A DNA stretch of 64,000 nucleotides from PRO6 sp035565775 (GTDB taxonomy: Bacteria > Pseudomonadota > Alphaproteobacteria > Rhizobiales > Xanthobacteraceae). Where the stretch lies: NCBI GenBank assembly GCA_035565775.1, contig DATMRW010000021.1, positions 682,001 through 746,000 on the forward strand, read 5' to 3'. Numbering within the stretch: the first letter of the stretch is position 1; every line of letters starts with the position of its first letter. A program made the translations under genes and the position numbers. Under the pieces are notes generated by a model, which saw only the letters and a program-made list of their open reading frames with translations, did not search any database and was not told the origin of the DNA. This document shows, piece after piece, positions 26,585-35,070 of the stretch.

Positions 26585-27304
26585 TCATTCCGATGGATTG
26601 TCGGAACTGGTTTTGGCGAAGCGATCGTCAAGCGAATAGCCTGCCCCGCGTACCGTGCGGATCGGATCGACATCCTGATCGGCATTCAGCGCCTTGCGCA
26701 GGCGGCCGATATGAACGTCAACGGTGCGTTCGTCGATGTAGATGTCGCGGCCCCAGACGCTGTCGAGCAGTTGCTCGCGGCTGAAAACGCGCCCCGGATG
26801 CTCGAGGAAGAACTCAAGCAGGCGATATTCCGTCGGCCCGAGTTCGATCGGACGGCCGGAGCGCTGGACGCGGCGGCGGTCCCGATCGAGCTCGATCTCG
26901 CCGAACGAGAGCAGGTTCGCCAGCCGCTCCGGATTGCTCCGCCGCAGCAGCGCGCGGATGCGCGCCTGCAATTCGGGCACCGAGAACGGCTTGACCATGT
27001 AGTCATCGGCGCCGGTGGCGAGGCCGCGGACGCGCTCGCTTTCCTCGCCGCGCGCGGTCAGCATGATGATCGGCAGTTGCCGGGTGTTGGCGCGGGCCCG
27101 CAGGCGGCGGCACAACTCAATGCCGGAGAGGCCCGGCAGCATCCAGTCGAGCACCACGAGGTCGGGCTGATATTCCTTGAGGCGGGTATCGGCCTCGTCG
27201 CCGCGCTCGACGGTTTCGACGTCGTAGCCCTCGGCTTCGAGATTATAGCGCAACAGCGTGGCCAAGGACTCTTCGTCCTCGACCACCAGAATGCGTGCGT
27301 TCAT
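26585..27304 (-). CDS. phoB: Phosphate regulon response regulator PhoB
   Basis: The protein has 239 residues from the ATG reading MNARILVVEDEES; a TTG five codons earlier is unlikely. The receiver domain has the acidic pair VEDEE, the phosphorylated Asp in LVVLDWMLPG and the switch lysine in MVKPFSV. The C-terminal winged-helix domain has GPTEYRLLEFFLEHPGRVFS, SREQLLDSVWG and TVDVHIGRLRKAL. Phosphorylated by PhoR under phosphate starvation, it would bind the Pho box in front of pstS and activate this operon. It is the last gene of the phoR-pst cluster, 26 bases after phoU. Confidence 0.96.
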   Translation of the reverse strand: MNARILVVEDEESLATLLRYNLEAEGYDVETVERGDEADTRLKEYQPDLVVLDWMLPGLSGIELCRRLRARANTRQLPIIMLTARGEESERVRGLATGADDYMVKPFSVPELQARIRALLRRSNPERLANLLSFGEIELDRDRRRVQRSGRPIELGPTEYRLLEFFLEHPGRVFSREQLLDSVWGRDIYIDERTVDVHIGRLRKALNADQDVDPIRTVRGAGYSLDDRFAKTSSDNPSE

Positions 27305-27330
27305 AGCGACTTCATCCAATCAAATAGCGA

Positions 27331-28038
27331 TCATACGCCGGCACTGAAGGAGGTCACGTCCCCCTTCGGGCGCTTGTCAGTGATCTGCTGGCCCTCGATG
27401 ATGTAGAACACGGTCTCGGCGATGTTGGTCGCATGATCGCCGATACGCTCGATGTTCTTGGCGCAGAACAGCAGATGGATGCAGAAGCTGATGTTGCGCG
27501 GATCTTCCATCATGTAGGTCAGAAGCTCGCGGAACAGCGACGTGCAGATGGCGTCAACTTGCTCGTCGCCCTTCCACACCGCCATCGCCGCGGCCAGATC
27601 ATGGGACGCATAGGCATCCAGCACCGTGCGCAGCTGTGACTGCACCAGCGTCGTCATGTGCTCGAGGCCGCGGATCAGTTGCAGCGGCTGAAACTCGCTG
27701 TCGATCGAGGTGACCCGCTTGCCGATGTTCTTCGACAGATCGCCGATCCGTTCCAGATCGGTCGCGAGGCGGAGCGCGCCGACGATGGCGCGCAGATCGA
27801 CCGCCATCGGCTGGCGGAGGGCAATGGTCAGCACCGCGCGCTCTTCGATGTCGCGTTGCAGCTTGTCGAGCTGCGCATCGGTCTTGACGACCTTCTCGGC
27901 CAGCGCCGCATCGCGCCGGACCAGCGCGCTGACAGCATCGACGATCTGGCGTTCGGCCAGCCCGCCCATCTCGGAAACGAGACGGGTCAGCTCCTGCAGA
28001 TCGCTGTCGAAGGCTTTGGAGGTGTGTTCGATAGCCAT
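27331..28038 (-). CDS. phoU: Phosphate transport system regulator PhoU
   Basis: The protein has 235 residues from an ATG with GGAGA upstream; the frame is open 25 codons further. It has two PhoU three-helix repeats. The first contains MGGLAERQIVDAVSALV and the second LARNI-type text (RIGDLSKNIGKR and RIGDHATNIAETVFY), with the repeated metal-binding E/D-rich motif R-I-G-D. PhoU connects the Pst transporter to PhoR and holds the regulon off when phosphate is plentiful. It lies between pstB (78 bases) and phoB (26 bases) in the standard order. Confidence 0.96.
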   Translation of the reverse strand: MAIEHTSKAFDSDLQELTRLVSEMGGLAERQIVDAVSALVRRDAALAEKVVKTDAQLDKLQRDIEERAVLTIALRQPMAVDLRAIVGALRLATDLERIGDLSKNIGKRVTSIDSEFQPLQLIRGLEHMTTLVQSQLRTVLDAYASHDLAAAMAVWKGDEQVDAICTSLFRELLTYMMEDPRNISFCIHLLFCAKNIERIGDHATNIAETVFYIIEGQQITDKRPKGDVTSFSAGV

Positions 28039-28116
28039 AACGGTCTCCAATTCAAACTCAGGCGTCGCCGTTCGAATCTCGCGTGAAGGGCCGGCGGAGG
28101 TCCGCCGCTTCAAACG

Positions 28117-28944
28117 CTAACCGAACCGGCCGGTGATGTAGTCCTGCGTCCTGCGATCCGACGGCGACGTGAAGATCTTGTTGGTATCGTCAAACTCGAT
28201 CAGCTCGCCGAGATACATGAACGCCGTGAAATCCGACACGCGCGCCGCCTGCTGCATATTGTGGGTGACGATGACGATTGTGTAGTCTTCCTTGAGCTCG
28301 TTGATCAGCTCTTCGATCTTCGCCGTCGATATCGGATCGAGCGCCGAGCACGGCTCGTCGAACAGGATGACTTCGGGGCGCACCGCAACGGTGCGCGCAA
28401 TGCAAAGGCGCTGCTGCTGGCCGCCCGAAAGGCTGAGGCCGTTGGCGTTCAGCTTGTTCTTGACCTCATCCCACAGGGCCGCGCGACGCAGCGACTGCTC
28501 GACGCGCTCGTCGAGGTCGGCCTTCGACAGCTTCTCATAGAGGCGGATGCCGAAGGCGATGTTTTCGTAGATCGACATCGGGAACGGCGTCGGCTTCTGG
28601 AACACCATGCCGATGCGAGAACGCAGCAGGTTGAGATCAAGCCCCGGCTCGAGGATGTTCATGCCGTCGAACAGCACTTCGCCCTCGGCATGCTGGTTCG
28701 GATAGAGATCGTACATCCGGTTCAGCACGCGCAGCAGGGTCGACTTGCCGCAGCCCGACGGTCCGATGAAGGCGGTGACGCAGTTTTCGTAGAGCGAAAG
28801 GTTGATGCTCTTGAGAGCCTTGTGCTCGCCGTAGAAGAACTCGAGGTTGCGGAGCGTTACCTTCTCCCTGAGGTTGGCGTGGCTCGCAGGAGTGGACATG
28901 GCAGTCGTCACGTTCGAGACTTTCGACGGTGGGACATTCATCAT
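28117..28944 (-). CDS. pstB: Phosphate ABC transporter ATP-binding protein PstB
   Basis: The protein has 275 residues from the first of two adjacent ATGs, which has GAGGAAG upstream and overlaps the pstA stop by four bases. The Walker A motif GPSGCGKST, the signature LSGGQQQR, the Walker B VILFDEPCSALDP and the switch His in VTHNMQQAARVSD are intact. The length and FGEHKALK-type start (FYGEHKALKSINLSLYEN) identify PstB. It energises high-affinity phosphate import through PstCA. The N-terminal 30 residues before the ABC domain are unconserved. Confidence 0.97.
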   Translation of the reverse strand: MMNVPPSKVSNVTTAMSTPASHANLREKVTLRNLEFFYGEHKALKSINLSLYENCVTAFIGPSGCGKSTLLRVLNRMYDLYPNQHAEGEVLFDGMNILEPGLDLNLLRSRIGMVFQKPTPFPMSIYENIAFGIRLYEKLSKADLDERVEQSLRRAALWDEVKNKLNANGLSLSGGQQQRLCIARTVAVRPEVILFDEPCSALDPISTAKIEELINELKEDYTIVIVTHNMQQAARVSDFTAFMYLGELIEFDDTNKIFTSPSDRRTQDYITGRFG

Positions 28945-29783
28945 GACTTCCTCGTGCCGGCTAACACCCGGGCAACAATGCTTAGGAACAGAACAGAAAT
29001 GGTGATGATCAGCGCGCCCGTCCATGCCAGACGCTGCCAGTCCTGATAGGGGCTGAGCGCGAACTGGAAAATGACCGTCGGCAGGCTGGCCATCGGCGCG
29101 TTGAGGTTGGTCGAATAGAACTGGTTGTTCAGGGCCGTGAACAACAGCGGCGCGGTTTCGCCGGTGACACGCGCCACCGCCAGCAGGATGCCGGTGACGA
29201 TGCCGGAAAGCGCCGCGCGATAGGCGATGCGGCGGATCATCAGTGAACGCGGCAAGCCGATCGAGGCCGCCGCCTCGCGCAACGTGTTCGGCACCATCAG
29301 CAGCATGTCCTCGGTGGTGCGGATCACCACCGGGATCACGATCACCGCCAGCGCCGCAGCGCCCGCGAGGCCCGAGAAGTGGCCCATCGGCCGCACCATC
29401 ACCTCATAGATGAACAGGCCGATCACGATCGACGGCGCGCTGAGGAGGATGTCGTTGATGAAGCGCACCACGCTGGTCAGGCGTTCGTGGCGGCCGTATT
29501 CCGCCATATAGGTACCGGCGAGAACACCGATCGGCGTGCCGACACCGACCGCGAGCACGGTCATGATCAGGCTGCCGACGATCGCGTTCAGGAGGCCGCC
29601 CTGCGACCCCGGCGGCGGGGTCATCTGGGTGAAGACGGCGAGCGACAGCCCGCTGAAGCCCTCCCAGAGCAGCACCACCAAAATCATTGCCAGCCCGGCG
29701 AGGCCGATACCGGTGGCGGCGAATGCTGCGCCGACGGCGATCAGATTGCGGCGACGGCGGGCGCCGAACATTGCACTGGCCAT
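28941..29783 (-). CDS. pstA: Phosphate ABC transporter permease PstA
   Basis: The protein has 280 residues and six predicted membrane segments. The permease signature includes GTPIGVLAGTYMAEYG, ILLSAPSIVIGLFIYEVMV and the EAA-like loop LREAAASIGLPRSLMIRRI, which contacts PstB. It forms the inner-membrane channel with PstC. Its start overlaps the pstC stop by one base (TGATG) and its stop overlaps pstB, so the three are tightly coupled. Confidence 0.96.
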   Translation of the reverse strand: MASAMFGARRRRNLIAVGAAFAATGIGLAGLAMILVVLLWEGFSGLSLAVFTQMTPPPGSQGGLLNAIVGSLIMTVLAVGVGTPIGVLAGTYMAEYGRHERLTSVVRFINDILLSAPSIVIGLFIYEVMVRPMGHFSGLAGAAALAVIVIPVVIRTTEDMLLMVPNTLREAAASIGLPRSLMIRRIAYRAALSGIVTGILLAVARVTGETAPLLFTALNNQFYSTNLNAPMASLPTVIFQFALSPYQDWQRLAWTGALIITISVLFLSIVARVLAGTRKS

Positions 29784-30745
29784 CAGCCGACCCTCCGCTC
29801 GATCCGCATCAGCATATAGCGGGCGATCGCCAGCACGGTGAACGTGATGCCGAACAGGATCAGGCCCAGCGCGATCAGCGACGAAGTGTAGAGGTCGCCG
29901 ACGGCTTCGGTGAACTCGTTGGCGATCGACGCGGAAATCGTCGTGCCGGGCGCGAGGAGCGAGCCCGAGATCTTGTGGGCGTTACCGATGACGAAGGTCA
30001 CCGCCATGGTCTCGCCGAGCGCGCGGCCAAGCCCCAGCATCACGCCGCCGAGCACGCCGACGCGGGCGTAAGGCAGCACGACATGGCGCACCACTTCCCA
30101 GGTGGTGCAGCCGAGGCCGTAAGCCGCCTCCTTGAGCACTGGCGGCACGGCCTCGAAAACGTCGCGCGAGATCGAGGTCACGAAGGGCAGCACCATGATC
30201 GCGAGAATGAGCCCGGCGGTCAGGATGCCGATGCCGTAGGGCGGGCCGGCGAACAGCGTCGAAAGCACCGGAACATTGCCGAAGGCATTGATCAGCAGCG
30301 GCTGGACGTATTGCTGCAGGAACGGCGCCAGCACGAACAGGCCCCAGATGCCGTAGATGATGCTGGGGATGCCGGCGAGAAGCTCGATGGCGATGCCGAT
30401 GGGGCGGCGCAACCATTGCGGGCACAGTTCGGTGAGAAAGAAGGCGATCAGCAGGCCGAACGGCACCGCGATCACCATGGCGATCAGCGACGTCACCAGC
30501 GTGCCGTAGATCGGAGCCAGCGCGCCGAACCGCTCGGTGACCGGGTTCCAGCTCTGGGTCGTGAAGAAGCTAAGACCGAACTCCCGGAACGCGGGAGCTG
30601 CGCCGATCACGAGGGCGACGATCACGCCGCCGAGCAGGGCGAGGACCATGATCGCCGCGCTGCGGGTCAACTGCTTGAAAATCTTGTCGCCAAGCTGGAG
30701 CCGCTGCAAGGCAGCGGCGCGCTCTGTGGCATCTGAAACGCTCAA
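29783..30745 (-). CDS. pstC: Phosphate ABC transporter permease PstC
   Basis: The protein has 320 residues from a TTG start, with AGAGG upstream and no in-frame ATG close by. There are about six to seven membrane segments. The motif LLAGIPSIIYGIWGLFVL and the EAA-like loop VLKEAAYGLGCTTWEVVRHV are typical for PstC. It is separated from pstS by 135 bases that include a terminator-like hairpin. Through that hairpin pstS may be made in excess over the permeases. Confidence 0.95.
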   Translation of the reverse strand: MSVSDATERAAALQRLQLGDKIFKQLTRSAAIMVLALLGGVIVALVIGAAPAFREFGLSFFTTQSWNPVTERFGALAPIYGTLVTSLIAMVIAVPFGLLIAFFLTELCPQWLRRPIGIAIELLAGIPSIIYGIWGLFVLAPFLQQYVQPLLINAFGNVPVLSTLFAGPPYGIGILTAGLILAIMVLPFVTSISRDVFEAVPPVLKEAAYGLGCTTWEVVRHVVLPYARVGVLGGVMLGLGRALGETMAVTFVIGNAHKISGSLLAPGTTISASIANEFTEAVGDLYTSSLIALGLILFGITFTVLAIARYMLMRIERRVG

Positions 30746-30839
30746 ACCAGACCTCTTCAGTCACTCGATCGCGGATTCCCGCAAACCGATACCACCCGAA
30801 CCGAATAAAAGAACACCCTGAGCAAAGGTTGCTGAGGAC

Positions 30840-30871
30840 AAAAACGGCCGGAGCGGGATTCGCTCCGGCCG
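30840..30871 (-). terminator. Hairpin terminator between pstS and pstC
   Basis: CGGCCGGAGCG (30845-30855) pairs over eleven positions with 30861-30871 around a five-base loop. On the minus strand it is followed by five T. As pstC has no evident promoter of its own, it is probably a partial terminator that sets a high pstS to pstCAB ratio. Confidence 0.8.
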
Positions 30872-30880
30872 CCAGGCGTT

Positions 30881-31930
30881 TTATTTGGCGGGGGTGTAGA
30901 CCGCCTTACCGTCCGCGCCCTTGATCTCGGCCGCCCAGGTCTTCTCGATCAGGGCGACGACATTGTCCGGCATCGGAACATAGTCGAGATCCTTCGCGAG
31001 CTGGTCGCCGTTCTTGTAGGCCCACGAGAAGAACGAGAGGGCCAGCGCCGCATCGGCCGGCGATTTCGGCTGCTTGTGGATCAGGATGAAGGTGGCGCCC
31101 GCGATCGGCCAGGCTTTTTCACCAGCCTCGTCGGTGACGATCAGGAAGTAGCCCGGAGCCTTCGACCAGTCGGCATTCGCCGCGGCGGCTGCGATGGTTT
31201 CCGGGTTGGCTTCGACCGTCGTGCCGGCCTTGTTGACGAGCTTCGTGGTGGTCAGCTTGTTCTGCTTGGCATAGGCGGTTTCGACGTAGCCGATCGAACC
31301 CTTGGTCTGGGCGACGTTGTTGGCGACGCCTTCATTGCCCTTGGCGCCGATACCCGCCGGCCACTCGACCGCGGTGCTCGAACCGACCTTGGACTTCCAG
31401 TCCGCGCTGACCTTCGAGAGATAGTTGGTGAACAGGAAGGTCGTGCCCGAGCCGTCCGAGCGATGGACCAGCGCGATCGCCTGCGACGGCAGCTTGGCGG
31501 CCGGGTTCAGCTTCTGGATCGCCGGGTCGTTCCAGGTCTTGATTTCGCCGAGGTAGATTTTGGCAATCGTCGGGCCATCGAGGGTCAGGTCGCCGCTAGC
31601 GAAACCGTCGAGATTGATCACCGGCACGATGCCGCCGAGCACGGTCGGGAACTGCACCAGGCCGTCCTTTTCGAGCTGCTCGGGCTTGAGCGGCATGTCG
31701 GAGGCGCCGAAGGTCACGGTGCGCGCCTGCACCTGCTTGATACCGCCGCCGGAACCGATCGACTGGTAGTTCACGCCGTTGCCGGTTTCCTTTTTGAAGG
31801 CTTCCGCCCACTTCGCATAGACCGGGAACGGGAACGTCGCGCCTGCGCCGGAGATATCGGCAGCATGAGCGGCGGGCAGCGCCGCCATGGCGACAATGCC
31901 GGCTGCAACGATCGTCTTGATGAAACTCAC
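30881..31930 (-). CDS. pstS: Phosphate-binding periplasmic protein PstS
   Basis: The protein has 349 residues from a GTG start, with GGAGAGA upstream; the frame is open for 38 codons more but lacks a signal sequence there. A signal peptide, SFIKTIVAAGIVAMAALPA, ends at AHA. The mature start DISGAGATFPFPVYAKWAEA and the motifs YQSIGSGGGIKQV, VHRSDGSGTTFLFTNYLS and KGSIGYVETAYA form the phosphate-binding cleft. It delivers phosphate to PstCAB. A Pho box lies about 85 bases upstream of the start. Confidence 0.97.
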   Translation of the reverse strand: MSFIKTIVAAGIVAMAALPAAHAADISGAGATFPFPVYAKWAEAFKKETGNGVNYQSIGSGGGIKQVQARTVTFGASDMPLKPEQLEKDGLVQFPTVLGGIVPVINLDGFASGDLTLDGPTIAKIYLGEIKTWNDPAIQKLNPAAKLPSQAIALVHRSDGSGTTFLFTNYLSKVSADWKSKVGSSTAVEWPAGIGAKGNEGVANNVAQTKGSIGYVETAYAKQNKLTTTKLVNKAGTTVEANPETIAAAAANADWSKAPGYFLIVTDEAGEKAWPIAGATFILIHKQPKSPADAALALSFFSWAYKNGDQLAKDLDYVPMPDNVVALIEKTWAAEIKGADGKAVYTPAK

Positions 31931-32014
31931 GGGGTCTCTCCATCTTTGATGCGGAAAGCGCAGACCGAAGTGACCGCGCTCAAGCAACCCAATAGAAGTG
32001 GGCGATGCAGCTTT

Positions 32015-32043
32015 TATGAGGGTTGGATGACAGTCGTGTGACA
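32015..32043 (-). promoter_or_regulatory. Pho box of the pst operon
   Basis: On the minus strand TGTCA (32043-32039), TGTCA (32032-32028) and CCTCA (32021-32017) are spaced exactly 11 bases apart, the layout of PhoB half sites. The first two match the consensus fully. The site lies between phoR and pstS, with the pstS start about 85 bases downstream. Confidence 0.85.
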
Positions 32044-32077
32044 CAACCCAAGACCTTGAAAAACCGGCGCTTTCGAC

Positions 32078-33364
32078 TCAGCGCCCGTTGTTCGTCTGGG
32101 GAAAACAGGCGGTAAACGTCGCGCCTTTGCCGAGAACGCTCTCGATCATCAGCCGGCCCTGATGGCGGTTGAGGATATGCTTGACCAGTGACAGTCCGAG
32201 ACCCGTGCCGCCCTGGGCGCGGCTGTCGCCGTCGTTGATCCGGTAAAACCGCTCGGTCAGGCGCGGAAGATGCTCCGGCGCAATGCCCGGGCCGAAATCG
32301 CGCACCGCGATTCGCCATTCGGCGGTTCCGGACACCCCCACGCCTTCCGACAGCGTCACCATCAGGCGGTCGCCGGTCGAGCCGTATTTCAGACCGTTCT
32401 CGACCAGGTTTTCCACAACGCGGATAACCTCCTCGCGGTCTCCGAGGATCACGGCAGGCGTTTCCGGCAGGGTGAGTTCGATCGCCACCGCGCGCTCCTT
32501 GGCGAGCGGCTCGAGGCCGTCGGTGACGTGGCGGATGATGGGAACGAGGTCGACCGGTGTGTCGGGCCGCAAATGGGTGCGCAGTTCCACCCGCGACAGC
32601 GAGAGCAGGTCATCGATCAACCGCGCCATCCGCGTCGCCTGCGCCCGCATGATGCCAAGAAACCGTTCGCGGGCCTTCGGGTCGTCCTTGGCCGGACCGA
32701 GCAGCGTATCGATGAAGCCGGTCACCGCGGCCAGCGGCGTGCGCAGTTCATGGCTGGCATTGGCGACGAAATCGGCACGCATCTCCTCGACGCGGCGCAG
32801 GGGCGTGAGGTCGTGGAAGGTCATGAGAATGTAGTGGTCGGTGCCGCCGAGCGCGGTCGGGATCGGCACCGGCGTCACGATCAGCTCGAGCCAGCGATTG
32901 ACCGGGAGCTGATCGAGAAACGTCACGCGGCTCGGCGCAGCATTCTTCACCGCCTCGCGGAGCGCCTCGACGATCTCGGGCGACCGCAAGGCGAACTGCG
33001 CCGGCTCGCCGCGGCGCAGCGCCGGAGCGAGCTGCACCGCCAGCGTGTTGAAATGCAGCACCCGGCCCGAGCGGTCGAGCAGCACCGCTGCATCGGGCAT
33101 GCCGGCGACAATCGCCTGCACTACCGCATGATTGAGGTTTTGATCGGTTCCACGCACCATCGGCACATGCACATCGTGCCAGCGCCACTCGATCAGCGCC
33201 ACCGCCGCGATGAAGGCGAAGGCGAAAAGCGCCGCGACCAGCGACAGCGGCCCGAACGCGGCCAGCGCCGCGAGCACGATCCCCGCCGCGAACAGGACAA
33301 TGGCCGAGCGCCGCAGCCGGTGCAGCAGGGGCGGATCGAACTTTGGGGTGGGTCTGAGTGGCAT
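32078..33364 (-). CDS. phoR: Phosphate regulon sensor histidine kinase PhoR
   Basis: The protein has 428 residues from the ATG reading MPLRPTPKFD; a GTG 23 codons upstream is possible, and no strong ribosome site was seen. Two membrane segments (about residues 20-60) are followed by a PAS domain (about 85-190), the phospho-acceptor motif FVANASHELRTPLAAVTG, the N box ENLVENGLKYG, and the G boxes RDFGPGIA and GGTGLGLSLV. It phosphorylates PhoB when phosphate is low. It sits upstream of pstS, with the Pho box in the 147-base gap, so the operon order is phoR-pstSCAB-phoU-phoB. Confidence 0.95.
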   Translation of the reverse strand: MPLRPTPKFDPPLLHRLRRSAIVLFAAGIVLAALAAFGPLSLVAALFAFAFIAAVALIEWRWHDVHVPMVRGTDQNLNHAVVQAIVAGMPDAAVLLDRSGRVLHFNTLAVQLAPALRRGEPAQFALRSPEIVEALREAVKNAAPSRVTFLDQLPVNRWLELIVTPVPIPTALGGTDHYILMTFHDLTPLRRVEEMRADFVANASHELRTPLAAVTGFIDTLLGPAKDDPKARERFLGIMRAQATRMARLIDDLLSLSRVELRTHLRPDTPVDLVPIIRHVTDGLEPLAKERAVAIELTLPETPAVILGDREEVIRVVENLVENGLKYGSTGDRLMVTLSEGVGVSGTAEWRIAVRDFGPGIAPEHLPRLTERFYRINDGDSRAQGGTGLGLSLVKHILNRHQGRLMIESVLGKGATFTACFPQTNNGR

Positions 33365-33401
33365 GGTGCGAACTATACCAAGCACGGAAGAGGTGGCGAC
33401 T

Positions 33402-34403
33402 TCAACCGTGATCGGATGTTTTCGCAACTCCACGCTTGCGCCGCGAGCCGATCACCGCCTCGCGAACGGTGAGCAGCAGCACCGAGATCAGGAATGGCAC
33501 GATGTAATAGAGCAGCCTGAACAGCAACATGCCCGCCAGCAGCGCCTCGCGGTCGAGCTGCCAGAGCCCGACCAGCATCGCCGCGTCGAACACGCCGAGG
33601 CCGCCCGGCGAATGACTGGCGAAACCCAGCAGCGTCGCCGTGACGAAGATCACCGCGACCACCGCAAAGCCGAGATACGGCTCCTCCGGCACCAGCATGT
33701 ACATCGCCAGCGCGCAGAAGGTCAGATCGACGATCCCGATCCCGATCTGCAGCAATGTCAGCGGCCCGCCGGGCAGCTCCACCGTCCAGTTGCCCCGCCC
33801 CATCCGGCGCGGCTTGATCCAGACCCAGCCGACATAGATCACCAGGGCCGCGATGATGACATAAGCGAGGATCAGGTTGACCCAGGGCGGCAGTTGGTCG
33901 ATCGCGGATGCCGCCTCGGGATGGTAGGCGATACCGATGCCGAGCACCGCGGCGTTGCCGAGCCAGAACGTCAGCCCGGCAATGAAGCACACCTTGGCGA
34001 CCTCGATCGCGCTGAGCCCATAGGCCGAATAGATCCGGTAGCGTACCGCGCCGCCGGTGAACACGCTCGCGCCGACATTGTGGCCGACGGAGTAGCTGGT
34101 GAACGCGGCCAGCGCGTTGATCCGGTACGGAACATCGGTGCGCCCGATCGTGCGCACCGCAAAGAGGTCGTAGAACGTCAGGGTGAAATAGCCCGCTGCG
34201 ACGAACAGGGCGGCGAGCGCGATGGACGACACCTTGGTCTGGGTGATCGCATTGATGACATTTTCGACATCAATGCCGCGCAACATGTGAAAAAGCACGT
34301 AGCAGGCGATGCCGATGATCGAAAGACTGATCACGACGCCGAGCTTTTTCAGGATCTGCTTTTCGCGGATGAACTTGGCCGCCGCGCGTATGGATGCCAG
34401 CAT
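33402..34403 (-). CDS. YbhN/UPF0104-type membrane protein (LPG synthase TM-region family)
   Basis: The protein has 333 residues with eight or nine membrane segments. GAGGTGGAG precedes the ATG. SVGHNVGASVFTGGAVRYRIY and FASHSPGGLGVFDAAML are the two conserved blocks of the family that also forms the flippase half of MprF. The aminoacyl-transferase half is missing, so it may move a lipid but does not charge it. It lies just upstream of phoR on the same strand, 37 bases away. Confidence 0.85.
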   Translation of the reverse strand: MLASIRAAAKFIREKQILKKLGVVISLSIIGIACYVLFHMLRGIDVENVINAITQTKVSSIALAALFVAAGYFTLTFYDLFAVRTIGRTDVPYRINALAAFTSYSVGHNVGASVFTGGAVRYRIYSAYGLSAIEVAKVCFIAGLTFWLGNAAVLGIGIAYHPEAASAIDQLPPWVNLILAYVIIAALVIYVGWVWIKPRRMGRGNWTVELPGGPLTLLQIGIGIVDLTFCALAMYMLVPEEPYLGFAVVAVIFVTATLLGFASHSPGGLGVFDAAMLVGLWQLDREALLAGMLLFRLLYYIVPFLISVLLLTVREAVIGSRRKRGVAKTSDHG

Positions 34404-34773
34404 CTCCACCTCAATTATGCCTATGCGGCCGGCCGTGCAATGTCGATGGCTGGCGCAATGCAACGTTCAAGCCGGATAACCGCCTTTGAACCAGCATCAC
34501 ACTCACCAGCCTTGGCATCAGGACCAGATGGAGATCGGGTTAATGTTATGTGGCGCTGCCGCCTCGGGCAGCAATACCATCAAAGGCAAAAAAACCTTCG
34601 TACCGTCGGATGCAACCACGTTTCAGCCCCCCTCGATCTTTCTTCGAAGCCGCCGAAATCGTTGCTCCGTTGCAGTCCTGTAACCTCTTTCCGAGGCCGA
34701 TTCCACCAGAACCGTAGAGACCGATAGCCGCAACCACACGCAAATCGATCCCTGCCGAATGAGGCGTCAGAAC
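34404..34773. other. 370-base non-coding gap
   Basis: The GC content and third-base bias drop here relative to the neighbours. I see no credible gene. A small hairpin GCTGCC/GGCAGC (34555-34572) and an A7 run (34589-34596 region) are present. The promoter of the YbhN-like gene must lie in its left part. No terminator for the BON/OmpA pair was recognised in the right part. Confidence 0.4.
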
Positions 34774-35070
34774 TTAGCCGCCCTCAAAGTGGCGCGCCAC
34801 GACCCAGCTCCGCAAGGTCGCGCCGATCATGCAGCCGAGGCTGTAAACGATCAGCAAACCGAGACCGAGATCGAGCCAGTAGCCGAGCCGCCCCGGAATG
34901 GCCTGCACCGCGGCGAGCGCCGCAAAGGCGCAGCCGAGCAGCACCGCCTGCTGAACCGCCGCCTGCGACATCCCTTTGCCGCGCTGCACGACGCAGATCC
35001 ACCCCATGCCGAAGCCAAGCAGCGCCGCGGCAAGAAGCCAGCCCCAGTGAAACAGAATGAGATAGCTCAT
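34774..35070 (-). CDS. Small three-span membrane protein of unknown function
   Basis: The protein has 98 residues, almost wholly hydrophobic: about 3-24, 42-60 and 66-86. The start overlaps the stop of the BON/OmpA gene by four bases (ATGA), and its third-codon bias matches its neighbours, so it is a real coupled gene. I do not recognise the family. Being made with an envelope protein suggests that it assists insertion or function of that protein, but this is inference only. Confidence 0.75.
   Translation of the reverse strand: MSYLILFHWGWLLAAALLGFGMGWICVVQRGKGMSQAAVQQAVLLGCAFAALAAVQAIPGRLGYWLDLGLGLLIVYSLGCMIGATLRSWVVARHFEGG

Noticed and set aside
28060..28090. GTTCGAATCTCGC, which looks like a tRNA T loop
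   Set aside because: It lies in the 78-base phoU-pstB spacer. No acceptor, D or anticodon stems can be drawn around it.
34546..34743. A 65-codon frame on the minus strand in the gap after the small membrane protein
   Set aside because: It has no GC3 bias, no ribosome site and no recognised motif.
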